A DNA stretch of 64,000 nt from the NCBI RefSeq assembly GCF_026250525.1, contig NZ_CP111043.1, forward strand, positions 2,775,501-2,839,500. The letters run 5' to 3'. The translations under genes were made by a program, and so were the position numbers. Source of the DNA: Chondrinema litorale (GTDB lineage: Bacteria; Bacteroidota; Bacteroidia; Cytophagales; Flammeovirgaceae). The stretch's first letter is position 1, and every line of letters starts with the position of its first letter. The notes under the pieces were generated by a model. The model was given only the letters and a program-made list of their open reading frames with translations. It searched no databases and was not told the DNA's origin. This document shows, piece after piece, positions 41,869 to 50,707 of this stretch.

Positions 41869-41973
41869 ATGCCTAAAAGGCGCGCTTACATTGTCAATTA
41901 TATAAAAATTTTATTAACAACTATCACAGAATCAGATCATGAAGTAATAAAGGTTAGCCAACTATTTGACTAA
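41869..41973 (+). CDS. Possible 34-residue small protein
   Basis: An ATG-started frame encodes a basic 34-residue peptide (begins MPKRRAYIVNYIKI, ends IKVSQLFD). Its stop codon lies inside the stem of the following terminator. A short hydrophobic/aliphatic centre and a basic start could suit a small membrane or RNA-binding peptide. The only support is position between two terminators; the frame could be chance in AT-rich DNA. Confidence 0.25.
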   Translation: MPKRRAYIVNYIKILLTTITESDHEVIKVSQLFD

Positions 41974-41982
41974 CCTTTTTTT
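41949..41982 (+). terminator. Second plus-strand terminator downstream of sdaA
   Basis: AAAGGTTAG-c-CAA / TTG-a-CTAACCTTT forms a 12-bp stem with one mismatch, then TTTTTATT. The converging gene manA ends at 42006; on its strand the T-run is weaker, though the hairpin may serve both. Confidence 0.8.
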
Positions 41983-42005
41983 ATTGTCTTGATTTGTGTT
42001 TCTAA

Positions 42006-42992
42006 TTAAGCAGGAACGTAAGATTCCAAAATACTGAAAGAAGAAGATGGTTTTAATACTACATTATTAATTGTAGCAGGCACCAACACGGCATCACCTT
42101 TTTTAGCTGATATACTTCCTCCATCAAATTCGATATCTAAGCTACCATTAAAGCAAACATAGATTACAAACGAATCGAGGTTTTCGTAGTTTCTTTCAAT
42201 GCTCTCAGAACATTTTAATACATTGGTTTCGAAGTAAGGGCAGCTAGCCAATTTTACCGGTGCATTTTTTACACTCTTGTCGTACTGAGTTTTGTACTGG
42301 TCGTAATGTTTGTAATCAATTGCATCAAGTGCTTCTTCTGTGTGAAGTTCACGCGTATTACCTTGATCATCCTTTCTGTCGAAATCGTAGATTCTGTAAG
42401 TAATATCAGAAGTTTGTTGAATTTCAGCTAATAAACAACCTTTACCAATTGTATGCACTCTACCTGCCGGAATAAAGAAAACATCATCGTCTTCTACATC
42501 CTCATAATTCATTATTTCGGTAAGTGTTTTTTCATTAAGATGTTTCAGGTAAGTTTCTTTATCAAGCTCTTTATTGAAACCAGAAACTAGTTTTGTGTTT
42601 TCATCAGCTTGAAAAATATACCACATTTCAGTTTTACCTAAAGAGTTGTGTCTCTTTTTAGCAAGCGTATCATCTGGGTGTACCTGAATAGAAAGGTCTG
42701 CATTAGCATCGATAAATTTCACTAACAAAGGAAATTCATTTCCACTCTTTTCATATACTTTTTCACCAACTAATACACCTTTGTATTCTTCTATTAGTTC
42801 GGTGAGTTTTTTTCCTTTAAGCGCTCCTTCTGAAACCTCAGAGATGTTGCCTTCTACACCAGAAATCTCCCATGTTTCTCCGCAATTGGGTAGTGGTTCA
42901 AAGTTTTTACCTAAAACTTTATTGATTTTTTCTCCGCCCCATATTTTATCTTTAAATATGGTTTTAAATTTCAAGGGATATAATGTTGCCAT
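42006..42992 (-). CDS. manA: Mannose-6-phosphate isomerase, class I
   Basis: A 328-residue enzyme that interconverts mannose 6-phosphate and fructose 6-phosphate, supplying mannose and GDP-fucose precursors. MATLYPLKFKTIFKDKIWGG is the usual N-terminus. The zinc region has QVHPDD, and VHTIGKGCLLAEIQQTSDITYRIYDF is the catalytic signature. The frame is open to an ATG at 43118, but that would overlap the divergent gene and a promoter-like box at 43022-43029, so I place the start at 42992. It may feed the glycan locus at the right end. Confidence 0.92.
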   Translation of the reverse strand: MATLYPLKFKTIFKDKIWGGEKINKVLGKNFEPLPNCGETWEISGVEGNISEVSEGALKGKKLTELIEEYKGVLVGEKVYEKSGNEFPLLVKFIDANADLSIQVHPDDTLAKKRHNSLGKTEMWYIFQADENTKLVSGFNKELDKETYLKHLNEKTLTEIMNYEDVEDDDVFFIPAGRVHTIGKGCLLAEIQQTSDITYRIYDFDRKDDQGNTRELHTEEALDAIDYKHYDQYKTQYDKSVKNAPVKLASCPYFETNVLKCSESIERNYENLDSFVIYVCFNGSLDIEFDGGSISAKKGDAVLVPATINNVVLKPSSSFSILESYVPA

Positions 42993-43021
42993 AAGTTCAG
43001 ATTTTTTGAATTTTTGAGGAT

Positions 43022-43052
43022 CAAAGCTATAAATTGTGAACCAACTTTGAAA
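43022..43052 (-). promoter_or_regulatory. Candidate manA promoter
   Basis: The minus strand reads TTT (43052-43050), a 20-nt spacer, then TAGCTTTG (43029-43022), an exact TAnnTTTG match, 29 bp before ATG 42992. It supports the shorter manA start. Confidence 0.5.
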
Positions 43053-43099
43053 TGAAATTATATTTTTCATTAAACTACACATTTCAGGAATAAGATTGA

Positions 43100-44701
43100 A
43101 TGGAAGAAGCACAAACATTTAAAGGAGAAGTACAGGGGAAGAAAGAAGTACCTGTTTTACTAGTGTCTGTATTAATTATAGCCGTTTGCGGTATTTTATA
43201 CGAGTTACTAATTAGCACAATTTCTACTTATTTTTTAGGGAGTAGTATTCTGCATTTTTCTATCACAATTGGCCTTTTCCTTTCTTCAATGGGGATAGGC
43301 TCTTTTTTTAGTAGATTTATTAATAATAATCTTCTTGAGAGATTTATTTGGGTGGAGATTGCACTGGGTATAGTAGGAGGTTTGTCTGCCTTAATTTTAC
43401 ATGCCAGTTTTTCACTTACAGAGAATTACTATCTAACTGCATTTATTCTTATAGTAATATTGGGTGCTTTTATAGGTATAGAAATTCCACTTATTACCCG
43501 TATTCTTAAAAACTACGAAGACCTCAAAAATACCATTTCTAATGTGTTGGCATTCGATTACATTGGTTCATTGGTTGCTTCAGTTATGTTTCCATTAATT
43601 CTCTTGCCTTATTTGGGATTAATGAGAACATCTTTTCTTGTAGGTATTCTTAACCTGCTAATTGCTGTTTTTAATACCAGTTTATTTAAGAAGAATATAA
43701 AAAATGCTACTCCATTGATGTTATCTGCCATTGGTTCTATCGCAGTAATGATAGTTGGTATGGCATATTCATTTCAGTTAAGTGGAATGTTGGAGCAGTA
43801 TGTTTATGAAGATAATATTATTTTTTCTAGACAGACCGAATACCAAAGAGTAGTTGTGACTAAGTACGATCGAGACGTTCGCTTATATATCAATGGTAAC
43901 TTGCAGTTTTCCACAATTGATGAATATAGATACCATGAACCTTTAGTACACGTGCCGATGGCTTATTTGCCACAAGCTGAAAATGTGTTGCTTTTGGGTG
44001 CCGGAGATGGCTTAGCTACCAGAGAGTTATTGAAATACGATGAGATTAAAAGTATAGACTTGGTCGATCTCGATCCGGTAATTACAGAAATTGCCAGTAC
44101 CAATCCGATTTTCACAAAATATAATAATGGTGCACTGCAACACCCCAAAGTGAATGTAGTGCACGATGATGCTTTCAATTTTATCCAAAACTCTGGCAAA
44201 GTTTATTCATTGATCATTATCGATTTACCTGATCCCAATTCGCCTTCATTAGGGAAATTATACTCTAAAGAATTTTACCAGATGATACAGCAAATTCTTG
44301 CTAAAGATGGTGTGGTGATTACTCAGTCGACCTCGCCGTATTTTGCAGCCAATGCATTTTGGTGTATTAATAAAACCATGGAGGCTGTTTTTGGAGGCGT
44401 GTTACCAATAAATGTTTATCTGCCAACTTTCGGTATGTGGGGTTTTAATATCTGTTTCCAAACTCCGAAGAAAGCTTATTTTGATGATAAAAAGCCAGTT
44501 GTAGAAGAATTGATAAAACCTGTGGCTAAACATCTAGATGAAAATAAAAACAGGTTACAAAATCGTTTTTTAACTTCAGATATTCTCCCAAAAATATTTG
44601 TGTTTGAAAAAGACATGCAAGCCTCGAACGTAGAAATCAATAGGCTTGATAATCAAGCTTTGGTAAAATATTACGAAAACAGTTGGGGCAAATGGGATTA
44701 A
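43100..44701 (+). CDS. Membrane-bound spermidine synthase-like protein
   Basis: A 533-residue protein. The N-terminal 235 residues have about seven membrane segments (VLLVSVLIIAVCGILYELLI, then LHFSITIGLFLSSMGIGSFF, then TPLMLSAIGSIAVMIVGMAY). The C-terminal half is a spermidine synthase-fold methyltransferase-like domain: QTEYQRVVVTKYD, LLLGAGDGLATRELLKY (SAM-binding loop), DLVDLDPVI, HDDAFNFI and IIDLPDPNSPSLGKLYS. Aminopropyl transfer to putrescine is the family activity, but membrane versions are poorly studied. It starts 107 bp from manA and ends at a strong terminator. Confidence 0.9.
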   Translation: MEEAQTFKGEVQGKKEVPVLLVSVLIIAVCGILYELLISTISTYFLGSSILHFSITIGLFLSSMGIGSFFSRFINNNLLERFIWVEIALGIVGGLSALILHASFSLTENYYLTAFILIVILGAFIGIEIPLITRILKNYEDLKNTISNVLAFDYIGSLVASVMFPLILLPYLGLMRTSFLVGILNLLIAVFNTSLFKKNIKNATPLMLSAIGSIAVMIVGMAYSFQLSGMLEQYVYEDNIIFSRQTEYQRVVVTKYDRDVRLYINGNLQFSTIDEYRYHEPLVHVPMAYLPQAENVLLLGAGDGLATRELLKYDEIKSIDLVDLDPVITEIASTNPIFTKYNNGALQHPKVNVVHDDAFNFIQNSGKVYSLIIIDLPDPNSPSLGKLYSKEFYQMIQQILAKDGVVITQSTSPYFAANAFWCINKTMEAVFGGVLPINVYLPTFGMWGFNICFQTPKKAYFDDKKPVVEELIKPVAKHLDENKNRLQNRFLTSDILPKIFVFEKDMQASNVEINRLDNQALVKYYENSWGKWD

Positions 44702-44702
44702 T

Positions 44703-44741
44703 AAAAAAGCTCAATCATTTTTGGTGATTGAGCTTTTTTTA
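44703..44741. terminator. Bidirectional terminator
   Basis: AAAAAAGCTCAATCA and TGATTGAGCTTTTTT form a perfect 15-bp stem with a 7-nt loop. It lies between the converging spermidine synthase-like and FtsX-type permease genes. Confidence 0.9.
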
Positions 44742-44758
44742 ATTTTAGCGAGAATCAA

Positions 44759-47146
44759 TTAATCATCTCTCAAGCTTTTTATTGGATTAGCAATAGCCGC
44801 TCTTATAGAATGATAACTTACAGATAAAAGCGCAATTGCTAAAGAAGCAAAGCCTGCCAAAAAGAATGTGATAAAACTAATATCAGTTCTGTACTCGAAG
44901 TCTTGCAGCCAAGTGTCCATTGCATACCAAGCAATTGGCCAAGCTATAAAGTTGGCGATGAGCACCAATAAAGCGAATTCTTTAGAAAGCAAGGCTACTA
45001 TTTTACTTACAGATGAGCCAAGTACTTTTCTTATGCCAATTTCTTTGGTTTTTTGCTCAGCAATAAATGAGGCTAAGCCGAATAAACCCAGACAAGCAAC
45101 AAAAATGGCTAACCAAGTAAAATTGACAATCAGTTTAGAGAAAGACTCTTCACTTTGAAAAAGTTGGCCAAACTCTTCATCAAAGAATGTGTATTCAAAT
45201 GGCATACCTGCATTTACTTTTTCCCATGAGTCACCAATTTGCAAAATGGTTTCTTTCATGTTTTCAGGTTTTATTTTTAAAGCAATACTGCCATTAGCTC
45301 CGGGTTGGTAAATCATTACAATTGGCTCAATTTTATGGCGCATCGAAGCAAAGTGAAAGTCCTTAACCACGCCAACCACAGTTCTTTCATCCTCGCCAAA
45401 GAATAGCTTTTTACCCACAGGTTTTTCCCAGTTGAATTCTCTTGCTAAAGCTTCATTGATGATGATTGCTTCATCTTCTTCTGTTCCATAATCTGGTGAA
45501 AAGTTTCTTCCTTGAGCGATTTCCATTCCTATCATATCAATAAAATTTTCATCGAAAGTCATGATGCTCACTATCCAAGGGTCTTCTTCTTGTCCGACAC
45601 CTTCAGGCCTTAAACCTGTTCTGCCAAAACCTTGTCCGGGTAAAGAAGAAACTGTAGCTGCGTAAGACACTCCTGGCAATTGTAGAAATTCATTTTTCAA
45701 TTGTTCGGCACTTTCACGCATTTGCTGGTTATTCAAACCAATGGTAACAATCTGCTCTTTATTAAAGCCGAGGTTTTTATTTTTGATGTAATCGAGTTGG
45801 CGGTAAACGATTGCTGTTCCAGAAATCATGGCAATAGAAACTGCAAACTGCAAAATTACCAATACTCTTCTTAGCAAAATTCCTTTTCCACTGCTCGAAA
45901 AATTGCCTTTTAAAACTTTTACAGGTTCAAATGATGATAGAATTAATGCTGGATAAATTCCTGCTAATATTCCAAGTAATAAGGTTCCTCCTAAGATTGC
46001 CGTCAACGAAACTGGATTTTGGAAAAGGTAAATTACAGGTTCTACTGCAATGGGTAATTGAACTATTGAGCCAGTAATTGATACCATAATTAAGGCTAAT
46101 ACCAAAGCACTAAACGACATTAAAACCGACTCGCCCAAATGCTGTATTACCAAATGAGTTTTACCAGCTCCCATTACTTTTCTCATGCTTACTTCCCGTG
46201 CTCGTTTGGTAGATCGAGCCGTTGCTAAGTTCATAAAATTGAAGGCTGCGATTAACAAAACAAAAACAGCAATGGCAGAAAGCGAATACACATAACTAGA
46301 ATCCCCTTTGTTTTGATTGATGTTATCGAAAATTACATTTGATGAATTTAAGTGTGTTTCAGAAAGTGGTTGTAAAGTAACTTTCCAGATGTTAGGTACT
46401 TCGTTTTCTCTAAGAATCGGTTCTATTTTTTCCTCTACACTGGCTTCCATTGCTGGGTCTTTCAATAAGGCATAGGTTGTCATGCTAATGTTATTGAAAG
46501 AGTTTAAATATTGAACCAAGCCTGAATCAGACTGAGCTGGATACATTGAATAAATTAGATCAAACCTGAGGTGAGATGGTTTATCTTGATCTTTTAAAAT
46601 TCCAGTAATCTCATACTCTTGTTCGTTATTTAAAGTAATACTTTTGCCAATTGGATCAACCTCTCGACCAAATGTTTTTTGAGCCATCTCTTCTGTTATT
46701 ACCACTTTATATGGGGCTCTCAAAACATTATTTCTATCACCTTCTTTTAATTCGTAATCAAAAATTTCGAAAAAAGATGCTTCGGCTCTAAGTGTATGTT
46801 CGGTGTAAAAACTATTTTCTTCATAAGTGAGTAATGCTTGTCCGACTTGTTGCATTCTCACCGTATTTTCTACCTCTGGTAGTTGATCTTTCATTACAGC
46901 ACCTACACCGGGTATGGTAATACCAACCATGCTGTTGCTTACTCCAAGTGCCTCATCAATAGAAAGTACTCTAAAAATCCGATCAGCTTTTGAATGGAAT
47001 TGATCATAAGAAACCTCATGATTTACATAGATGAAAATAAGCAAGCTGCAAGCAATGCCAATGGCAAGACCAATTAGGTTTATGAGTGAGGTCATACCAC
47101 TTTTTACAGTGCTTCTAACAGCCATCTGGAAGTAGTTCTTTAACAT
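44759..47146 (-). CDS. FtsX/MacB-type ABC transporter permease
   Basis: A 795-residue Bacteroidota permease with two FtsX units. An N-terminal membrane segment (LINLIGLAIGIACSLLIFIYV, about 20-41) is followed by a large periplasmic MacB-like domain, then membrane segments around 285-400. A second periplasmic domain and three segments follow at the C-terminus (ASFIAEQKTKEIGIRKVLGSS marks the last FtsX unit). Such proteins usually pair with an ATPase of the MacB/LolD type for lipoprotein or antimicrobial export. No ATPase gene is adjacent, so the partner must be elsewhere. Confidence 0.92.
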   Translation of the reverse strand: MLKNYFQMAVRSTVKSGMTSLINLIGLAIGIACSLLIFIYVNHEVSYDQFHSKADRIFRVLSIDEALGVSNSMVGITIPGVGAVMKDQLPEVENTVRMQQVGQALLTYEENSFYTEHTLRAEASFFEIFDYELKEGDRNNVLRAPYKVVITEEMAQKTFGREVDPIGKSITLNNEQEYEITGILKDQDKPSHLRFDLIYSMYPAQSDSGLVQYLNSFNNISMTTYALLKDPAMEASVEEKIEPILRENEVPNIWKVTLQPLSETHLNSSNVIFDNINQNKGDSSYVYSLSAIAVFVLLIAAFNFMNLATARSTKRAREVSMRKVMGAGKTHLVIQHLGESVLMSFSALVLALIMVSITGSIVQLPIAVEPVIYLFQNPVSLTAILGGTLLLGILAGIYPALILSSFEPVKVLKGNFSSSGKGILLRRVLVILQFAVSIAMISGTAIVYRQLDYIKNKNLGFNKEQIVTIGLNNQQMRESAEQLKNEFLQLPGVSYAATVSSLPGQGFGRTGLRPEGVGQEEDPWIVSIMTFDENFIDMIGMEIAQGRNFSPDYGTEEDEAIIINEALAREFNWEKPVGKKLFFGEDERTVVGVVKDFHFASMRHKIEPIVMIYQPGANGSIALKIKPENMKETILQIGDSWEKVNAGMPFEYTFFDEEFGQLFQSEESFSKLIVNFTWLAIFVACLGLFGLASFIAEQKTKEIGIRKVLGSSVSKIVALLSKEFALLVLIANFIAWPIAWYAMDTWLQDFEYRTDISFITFFLAGFASLAIALLSVSYHSIRAAIANPIKSLRDD

Positions 47147-47350
47147 TTCATTATCTTTTTAAATTGAACACCAAGGAGAATTAGTAGTAAGGAAAGTAGT
47201 AAACTTTTGCAGGATAATACAGTGAGTTTTTGTTAGTGGTATATTTTGAATAGTAAATGGTTAGATTCGGTAAATTCGATGGTAAATGATTTGGAAAAAA
47301 GTGCTTATAATGGCATATTTCAGAACTACATAATTTAAAATAGACAGATC

Positions 47351-48400
47351 ATGCCAGAAAAAATAAGAGTAGGACTAACTTCATTCGGAATGTCTGGTGA
47401 GGTTTTTCATGCACCGCTTATCTCTTCCAATTCACATTTTCAGCTTCGTAAAATTATGGAGCGCTCATCTAATAAATCTAAATCAAGGTTTTCTGATGCA
47501 GAGATTGTTAGGAGTTTCTCAGAAATTACTGATGATATCAACATTGATTTAGTAGTGGTAAACACGCCCGACTATTTGCATTTTGAAATGGCTAAAGAGG
47601 CTTTAGAAAAAGGCAAACATGTAATAGTAGAAAAGCCTTTTACCATAAAATCTTCAGAAGCAGAAGAGTTGATAAAAGTAGCTGAAAAAGCAGGGAAAGT
47701 TCTAAGTGTATTTCAGAATCGCCGATGGGATGGAGATTTTCTAACAGTTCAAAAAGTTATAGACAGTAAAATGTTAGGTAGACTGGTAGAATTTGAATCG
47801 CATTACGATCGCTTTAGAAACTATATTCAAGAAAATACTTGGAAAGAAGAAGAAGACACGGGCACAGGAATTCTTTACAATCTTGGTGCACATATGATAG
47901 ATCAGGCATTGGTGCTTTTTGGAATGCCAAATACAATTACTGCTCATTTGGGAATAACCAGAACTGGTGGGCGTGTGATTGATAACTTTGATTTGAGGAT
48001 GGAATACGAAGAGGTAAAAGTATTAATTAGATCAGGTTATTTGGTGAGAGAAGCGGGGCCAAGATATAGTATGCATGGTACAATGGGTTCTTTTGTGAAA
48101 TATGGAATTGATCCACAAGAAGATATGCTGAAAGCTGGTTTTGCTCCTTATGGTAATGATTGGGGAACCGAAAATGAAGCTGATTGGGGCTTTTTAAACA
48201 CAGAGACAAGTGGTTTGCATATTGAAGGACAAGTAGAGACAATTGCTGGAGATTATCCTGCTTTTTATGCAAATATTGCTGCGGCAATTAAAGAAGGTAA
48301 ACCACTGGCTGTAAAACCCGAAGAGGCGATGAATGTGATAAAAATCATTGAATATTCAATACAGAGTGATAAAGAAGGTAAGACAATTCAATTAAATTAG
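47351..48400 (+). CDS. Gfo/Idh/MocA family oxidoreductase
   Basis: A 349-residue NAD(P)-dependent sugar-type dehydrogenase. The N-terminal Rossmann domain starts RVGLTSFGMSGEVFHAPLI, and the EKP motif is at 94-96 (VIVEKPF). The C-terminal alpha/beta domain has LGAHMIDQALVLFGMP with the catalytic-site His of this family. There is no signal peptide. The substrate is not readable from sequence. The next gene (TMEM220-like) starts 33 bp later, so the two may share a transcript. Confidence 0.93.
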   Translation: MPEKIRVGLTSFGMSGEVFHAPLISSNSHFQLRKIMERSSNKSKSRFSDAEIVRSFSEITDDINIDLVVVNTPDYLHFEMAKEALEKGKHVIVEKPFTIKSSEAEELIKVAEKAGKVLSVFQNRRWDGDFLTVQKVIDSKMLGRLVEFESHYDRFRNYIQENTWKEEEDTGTGILYNLGAHMIDQALVLFGMPNTITAHLGITRTGGRVIDNFDLRMEYEEVKVLIRSGYLVREAGPRYSMHGTMGSFVKYGIDPQEDMLKAGFAPYGNDWGTENEADWGFLNTETSGLHIEGQVETIAGDYPAFYANIAAAIKEGKPLAVKPEEAMNVIKIIEYSIQSDKEGKTIQLN

Positions 48401-48433
48401 TGGAATTTTAAAGACTTAAATTCAACAACCAAT

Positions 48434-48799
48434 ATGAAGATTGTAAATGCAATTTTAACAGTATTATTTATTGTTTTTGCAGTAGTACAGCTTAATGATC
48501 CTGACCCTCTAATCTGGGTTTTAATGTATGGGGCTATTGCCGTAATAAGTGCTTTTGCATTTATGGGCAAGTACAATAAAATTATCATAATAGCAGGAAT
48601 GGCAGTAAGTTTTGTTTGGGCGCTTACACTTTCACCGGGGGTTTACGACTGGTTTGCTAACCACAATACAGATGAAATATTCGAAACAATGGCACCAAAT
48701 AAAGTTTTTATTGAGACTGCTAGAGAGTGCTTTGGTTTGCTAATCGCCTTTTTTGTTTTGCTATTCCATTTCTTTCAAGCGAAGAAAGTTGCAGTTTAA
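48434..48799 (+). CDS. TMEM220-like membrane protein
   Basis: A 121-residue protein with four predicted membrane segments (about 3-21, 26-44, 48-64 and 99-116). The opening KIVNAILTVLFIVFAVVQLNDPDPLIWVLMY is characteristic of the TMEM220 family, which has no known function. It follows the oxidoreductase by 33 bp. Confidence 0.85.
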   Translation: MKIVNAILTVLFIVFAVVQLNDPDPLIWVLMYGAIAVISAFAFMGKYNKIIIIAGMAVSFVWALTLSPGVYDWFANHNTDEIFETMAPNKVFIETARECFGLLIAFFVLLFHFFQAKKVAV

Positions 48800-48842
48800 G
48801 AAACGGAACTTACTGTTTAACCATTTTTTAAAGCAATCTACA

Positions 48843-48871
48843 GGATAGGGTAATTTTAGTTTATCCTATCC
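48843..48871. repeat. 11-bp stem hairpin before the DUF1599 gene
   Basis: GGATAGG-gtaa...tta-t-CCTATCC forms an 11-bp stem including one G-T pair, with a 7-nt loop. No T-run follows. It could be a weak terminator of the TMEM220 gene, or an operator/RNA stem for the DUF1599 gene 62 bp downstream. Confidence 0.5.
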
Positions 48872-48932
48872 AAAGAATTATTTGCTATTTTAGCGTGGTT
48901 TTTTAGTAAAATCAGTTTAGCATTCACTATTC

Positions 48933-49487
48933 ATGAAGGATAAGTCAAACAAAACAGAAGCAGAATACAGAGAGGTTGTTACACGTTGCAGAACGCTTTT
49001 TGAAAAGAAAACCATAGATTATGGTACCGCATGGCGAATCCTTCGCCCTTCATCTCTTACAGACCAGATTTTTATAAAAGCATCTAGAATAAGGTCTATT
49101 CAGGAAAAAGGCAAGCAGAAAATTGATGAAGACATCAGCAATGAGTTTGTTGGTATTATCAATTATTGCATCATTGCTCTTATCCAATTACAGCTTACAG
49201 AAGATCACCCAATGGAATTGCAGGCTAATGAAGTAATGAGTCTGTATGATAAGGAGAGTGAAAAAACACTTTCATTAATGATGGATAAGAATCACGATTA
49301 TGGAGAAGCTTGGAGGTTGATGCGAGTAAGTAGCATTACCGATATTATCTTGATGAAGATTATGCGTACACGCCAAATCGAAGATAATGCAGGTAAAACA
49401 TTGGTTTCAGAAGGAGTGGATGCTAATTATAGAGATATGATGAACTATGCAGTTTTTGCACTTATTTTAATGAAAGACGACAAATAA
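48933..49487 (+). CDS. DUF1599 domain protein
   Basis: A 184-residue helical protein of the DUF1599 family. It contains two copies of the same unit: residues about 14-90 (FEKKTIDYGTAWRILRPSSLTDQIFIKASRIRSIQ) and about 108-182 (MDKNHDYGEAWRLMRVSSITDIILMKIMRTRQIE), each ending in a helix with NYxIxALI. The shared DYGxAWR is likely the active or ligand site. The family is linked to nucleotide modification in phages by some annotations, but its role in Bacteroidota is unknown. It is followed 34 bp later by a BT_3928-type gene. Confidence 0.88.
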   Translation: MKDKSNKTEAEYREVVTRCRTLFEKKTIDYGTAWRILRPSSLTDQIFIKASRIRSIQEKGKQKIDEDISNEFVGIINYCIIALIQLQLTEDHPMELQANEVMSLYDKESEKTLSLMMDKNHDYGEAWRLMRVSSITDIILMKIMRTRQIEDNAGKTLVSEGVDANYRDMMNYAVFALILMKDDK

Positions 49488-49521
49488 TTTACCAGCATAT
49501 AATAACATACTGAGCTATCAA

Positions 49522-50619
49522 ATGAAATTTTTAAACAAAATCATCAGCTTTTTTGTAGGAGCATTATTCATTTTTTCAGGTTTAATCAAAATTAACGATC
49601 CAATGGGAACGGCGATTAAACTAGAAGAATACTTCGAAGTATTTGCTTCAGATTTTGCTCCATTTTTTCATTGGTTTATTCCCATTTCTGTTCCTTTAGC
49701 GGTATTTCTTTGTGTTTTAGAAGTGGTTTTGGGTATTGCTCTGTTGGTTAATTTTAAGAAAAAGCTAACAGTAATATTGCTGGCTGTACTAATAGTGTTT
49801 TTCACCTTTCTTACTTTTTATTCAGCTTATTTTGATAAAGTAACAGATTGCGGATGCTTTGGCGATGCAATTCCCTTAACACCTTGGCAGTCGTTTACTA
49901 AAGATGTTATCCTTTGTATTTTAATTGGTATTCTATTATTTCAGAATAAAAAATTCGGAAATGAAGCAAGTAAGCCTGCTTTACTGGTAACTGTAGTGGG
50001 TACTTTAGCTTCACTTGCAATTGCACTTTATGCATTGGCTTACATTCCAATTCTCGACTTTAGAGATTATAAAGTAGGTAATAATATTGGTGAGTTGATG
50101 AAACCTCAGGCAGCTTGTGAATATGAATACATTATGGAAAAAGATGGGCAAGAATATACTTTTGATGCTTACCCTACAGATAAGTCATATACTTTCAAAG
50201 AAATGAATGTATTAAATGAAAAAGAGTGTATGCCTAAGATAGTAGATTATAATGTAAGTAATGATGAGGGTGACGACTTTACAGAAGAATCAATTACTGG
50301 CAAAAAATTATTCATAATAGTGCATAAAGTAGAAGGGACAGCAAAAGATAGTTATCCAGCTATTAGCAAGCTCATCGAAGATTTAAATCAAAATTACCCA
50401 GAAATAGAACCTATGATTCTAACTTCTGATGGTAATAATTTTGATGAATTTCGACATGAAGTTCAATTGGCAGCACCATTTTATTATTCAGATGCCACAG
50501 TACTAAAAGCAGTAATTCGCTCAAATCCCGGAGTGTTGTTATTAGAAGATGGAGTAGTAAAAGGGAAGTGGGCAAATCGCAATGTTCCTGATACTGAGGA
50601 ACTAATAAATAAACTATAA
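49522..50619 (+). CDS. BT_3928 family DoxX-like membrane protein
   Basis: A 365-residue protein. The N-terminal 145 residues form four DoxX/MauE-like membrane segments (FVGALFIFSGLIKINDP, then PLAVFLCVLEVVLGIALLV), with a CGCFGD cysteine motif typical of this family. A fifth membrane segment at about 152-175 leads to a C-terminal extracytoplasmic domain with a thioredoxin-like outline (KLFIIVHKVE, then PGVLLLEDGVVKGKWANRNVP), but without a CxxC. This layout is the Bacteroidota BT_3928 family. It may act in redox or respiratory-chain assembly; function is inferred. Confidence 0.88.
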   Translation: MKFLNKIISFFVGALFIFSGLIKINDPMGTAIKLEEYFEVFASDFAPFFHWFIPISVPLAVFLCVLEVVLGIALLVNFKKKLTVILLAVLIVFFTFLTFYSAYFDKVTDCGCFGDAIPLTPWQSFTKDVILCILIGILLFQNKKFGNEASKPALLVTVVGTLASLAIALYALAYIPILDFRDYKVGNNIGELMKPQAACEYEYIMEKDGQEYTFDAYPTDKSYTFKEMNVLNEKECMPKIVDYNVSNDEGDDFTEESITGKKLFIIVHKVEGTAKDSYPAISKLIEDLNQNYPEIEPMILTSDGNNFDEFRHEVQLAAPFYYSDATVLKAVIRSNPGVLLLEDGVVKGKWANRNVPDTEELINKL

Positions 50620-50707
50620 GTCTCAATAAAATAGCATATAGGGCGTAGATAAAAGAGGTTTCTCCGGAAGTTCCGGTTGAAAATATCAAAGAATTTTAGA
50701 GCCTAAT

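Larger units (their letters stand above)
41627..42005. other. Intergenic region downstream of sdaA
   Basis: This 379-bp stretch holds the sdaA terminator (41692-41718), a 17-bp dyad (41742-41758), a 34-codon open frame (41869-41973) and a second plus-strand terminator (41949-41982). Two successive plus-strand terminators suggest a separate short transcript in between. Confidence 0.5.

Noticed and set aside
42993..43118. Longer ManA reading frame starting at 43118
   Set aside because: It overlaps the start of the divergent gene at 43100 and the promoter-like box at 43022-43029; the family starts at MATLYPLKF.
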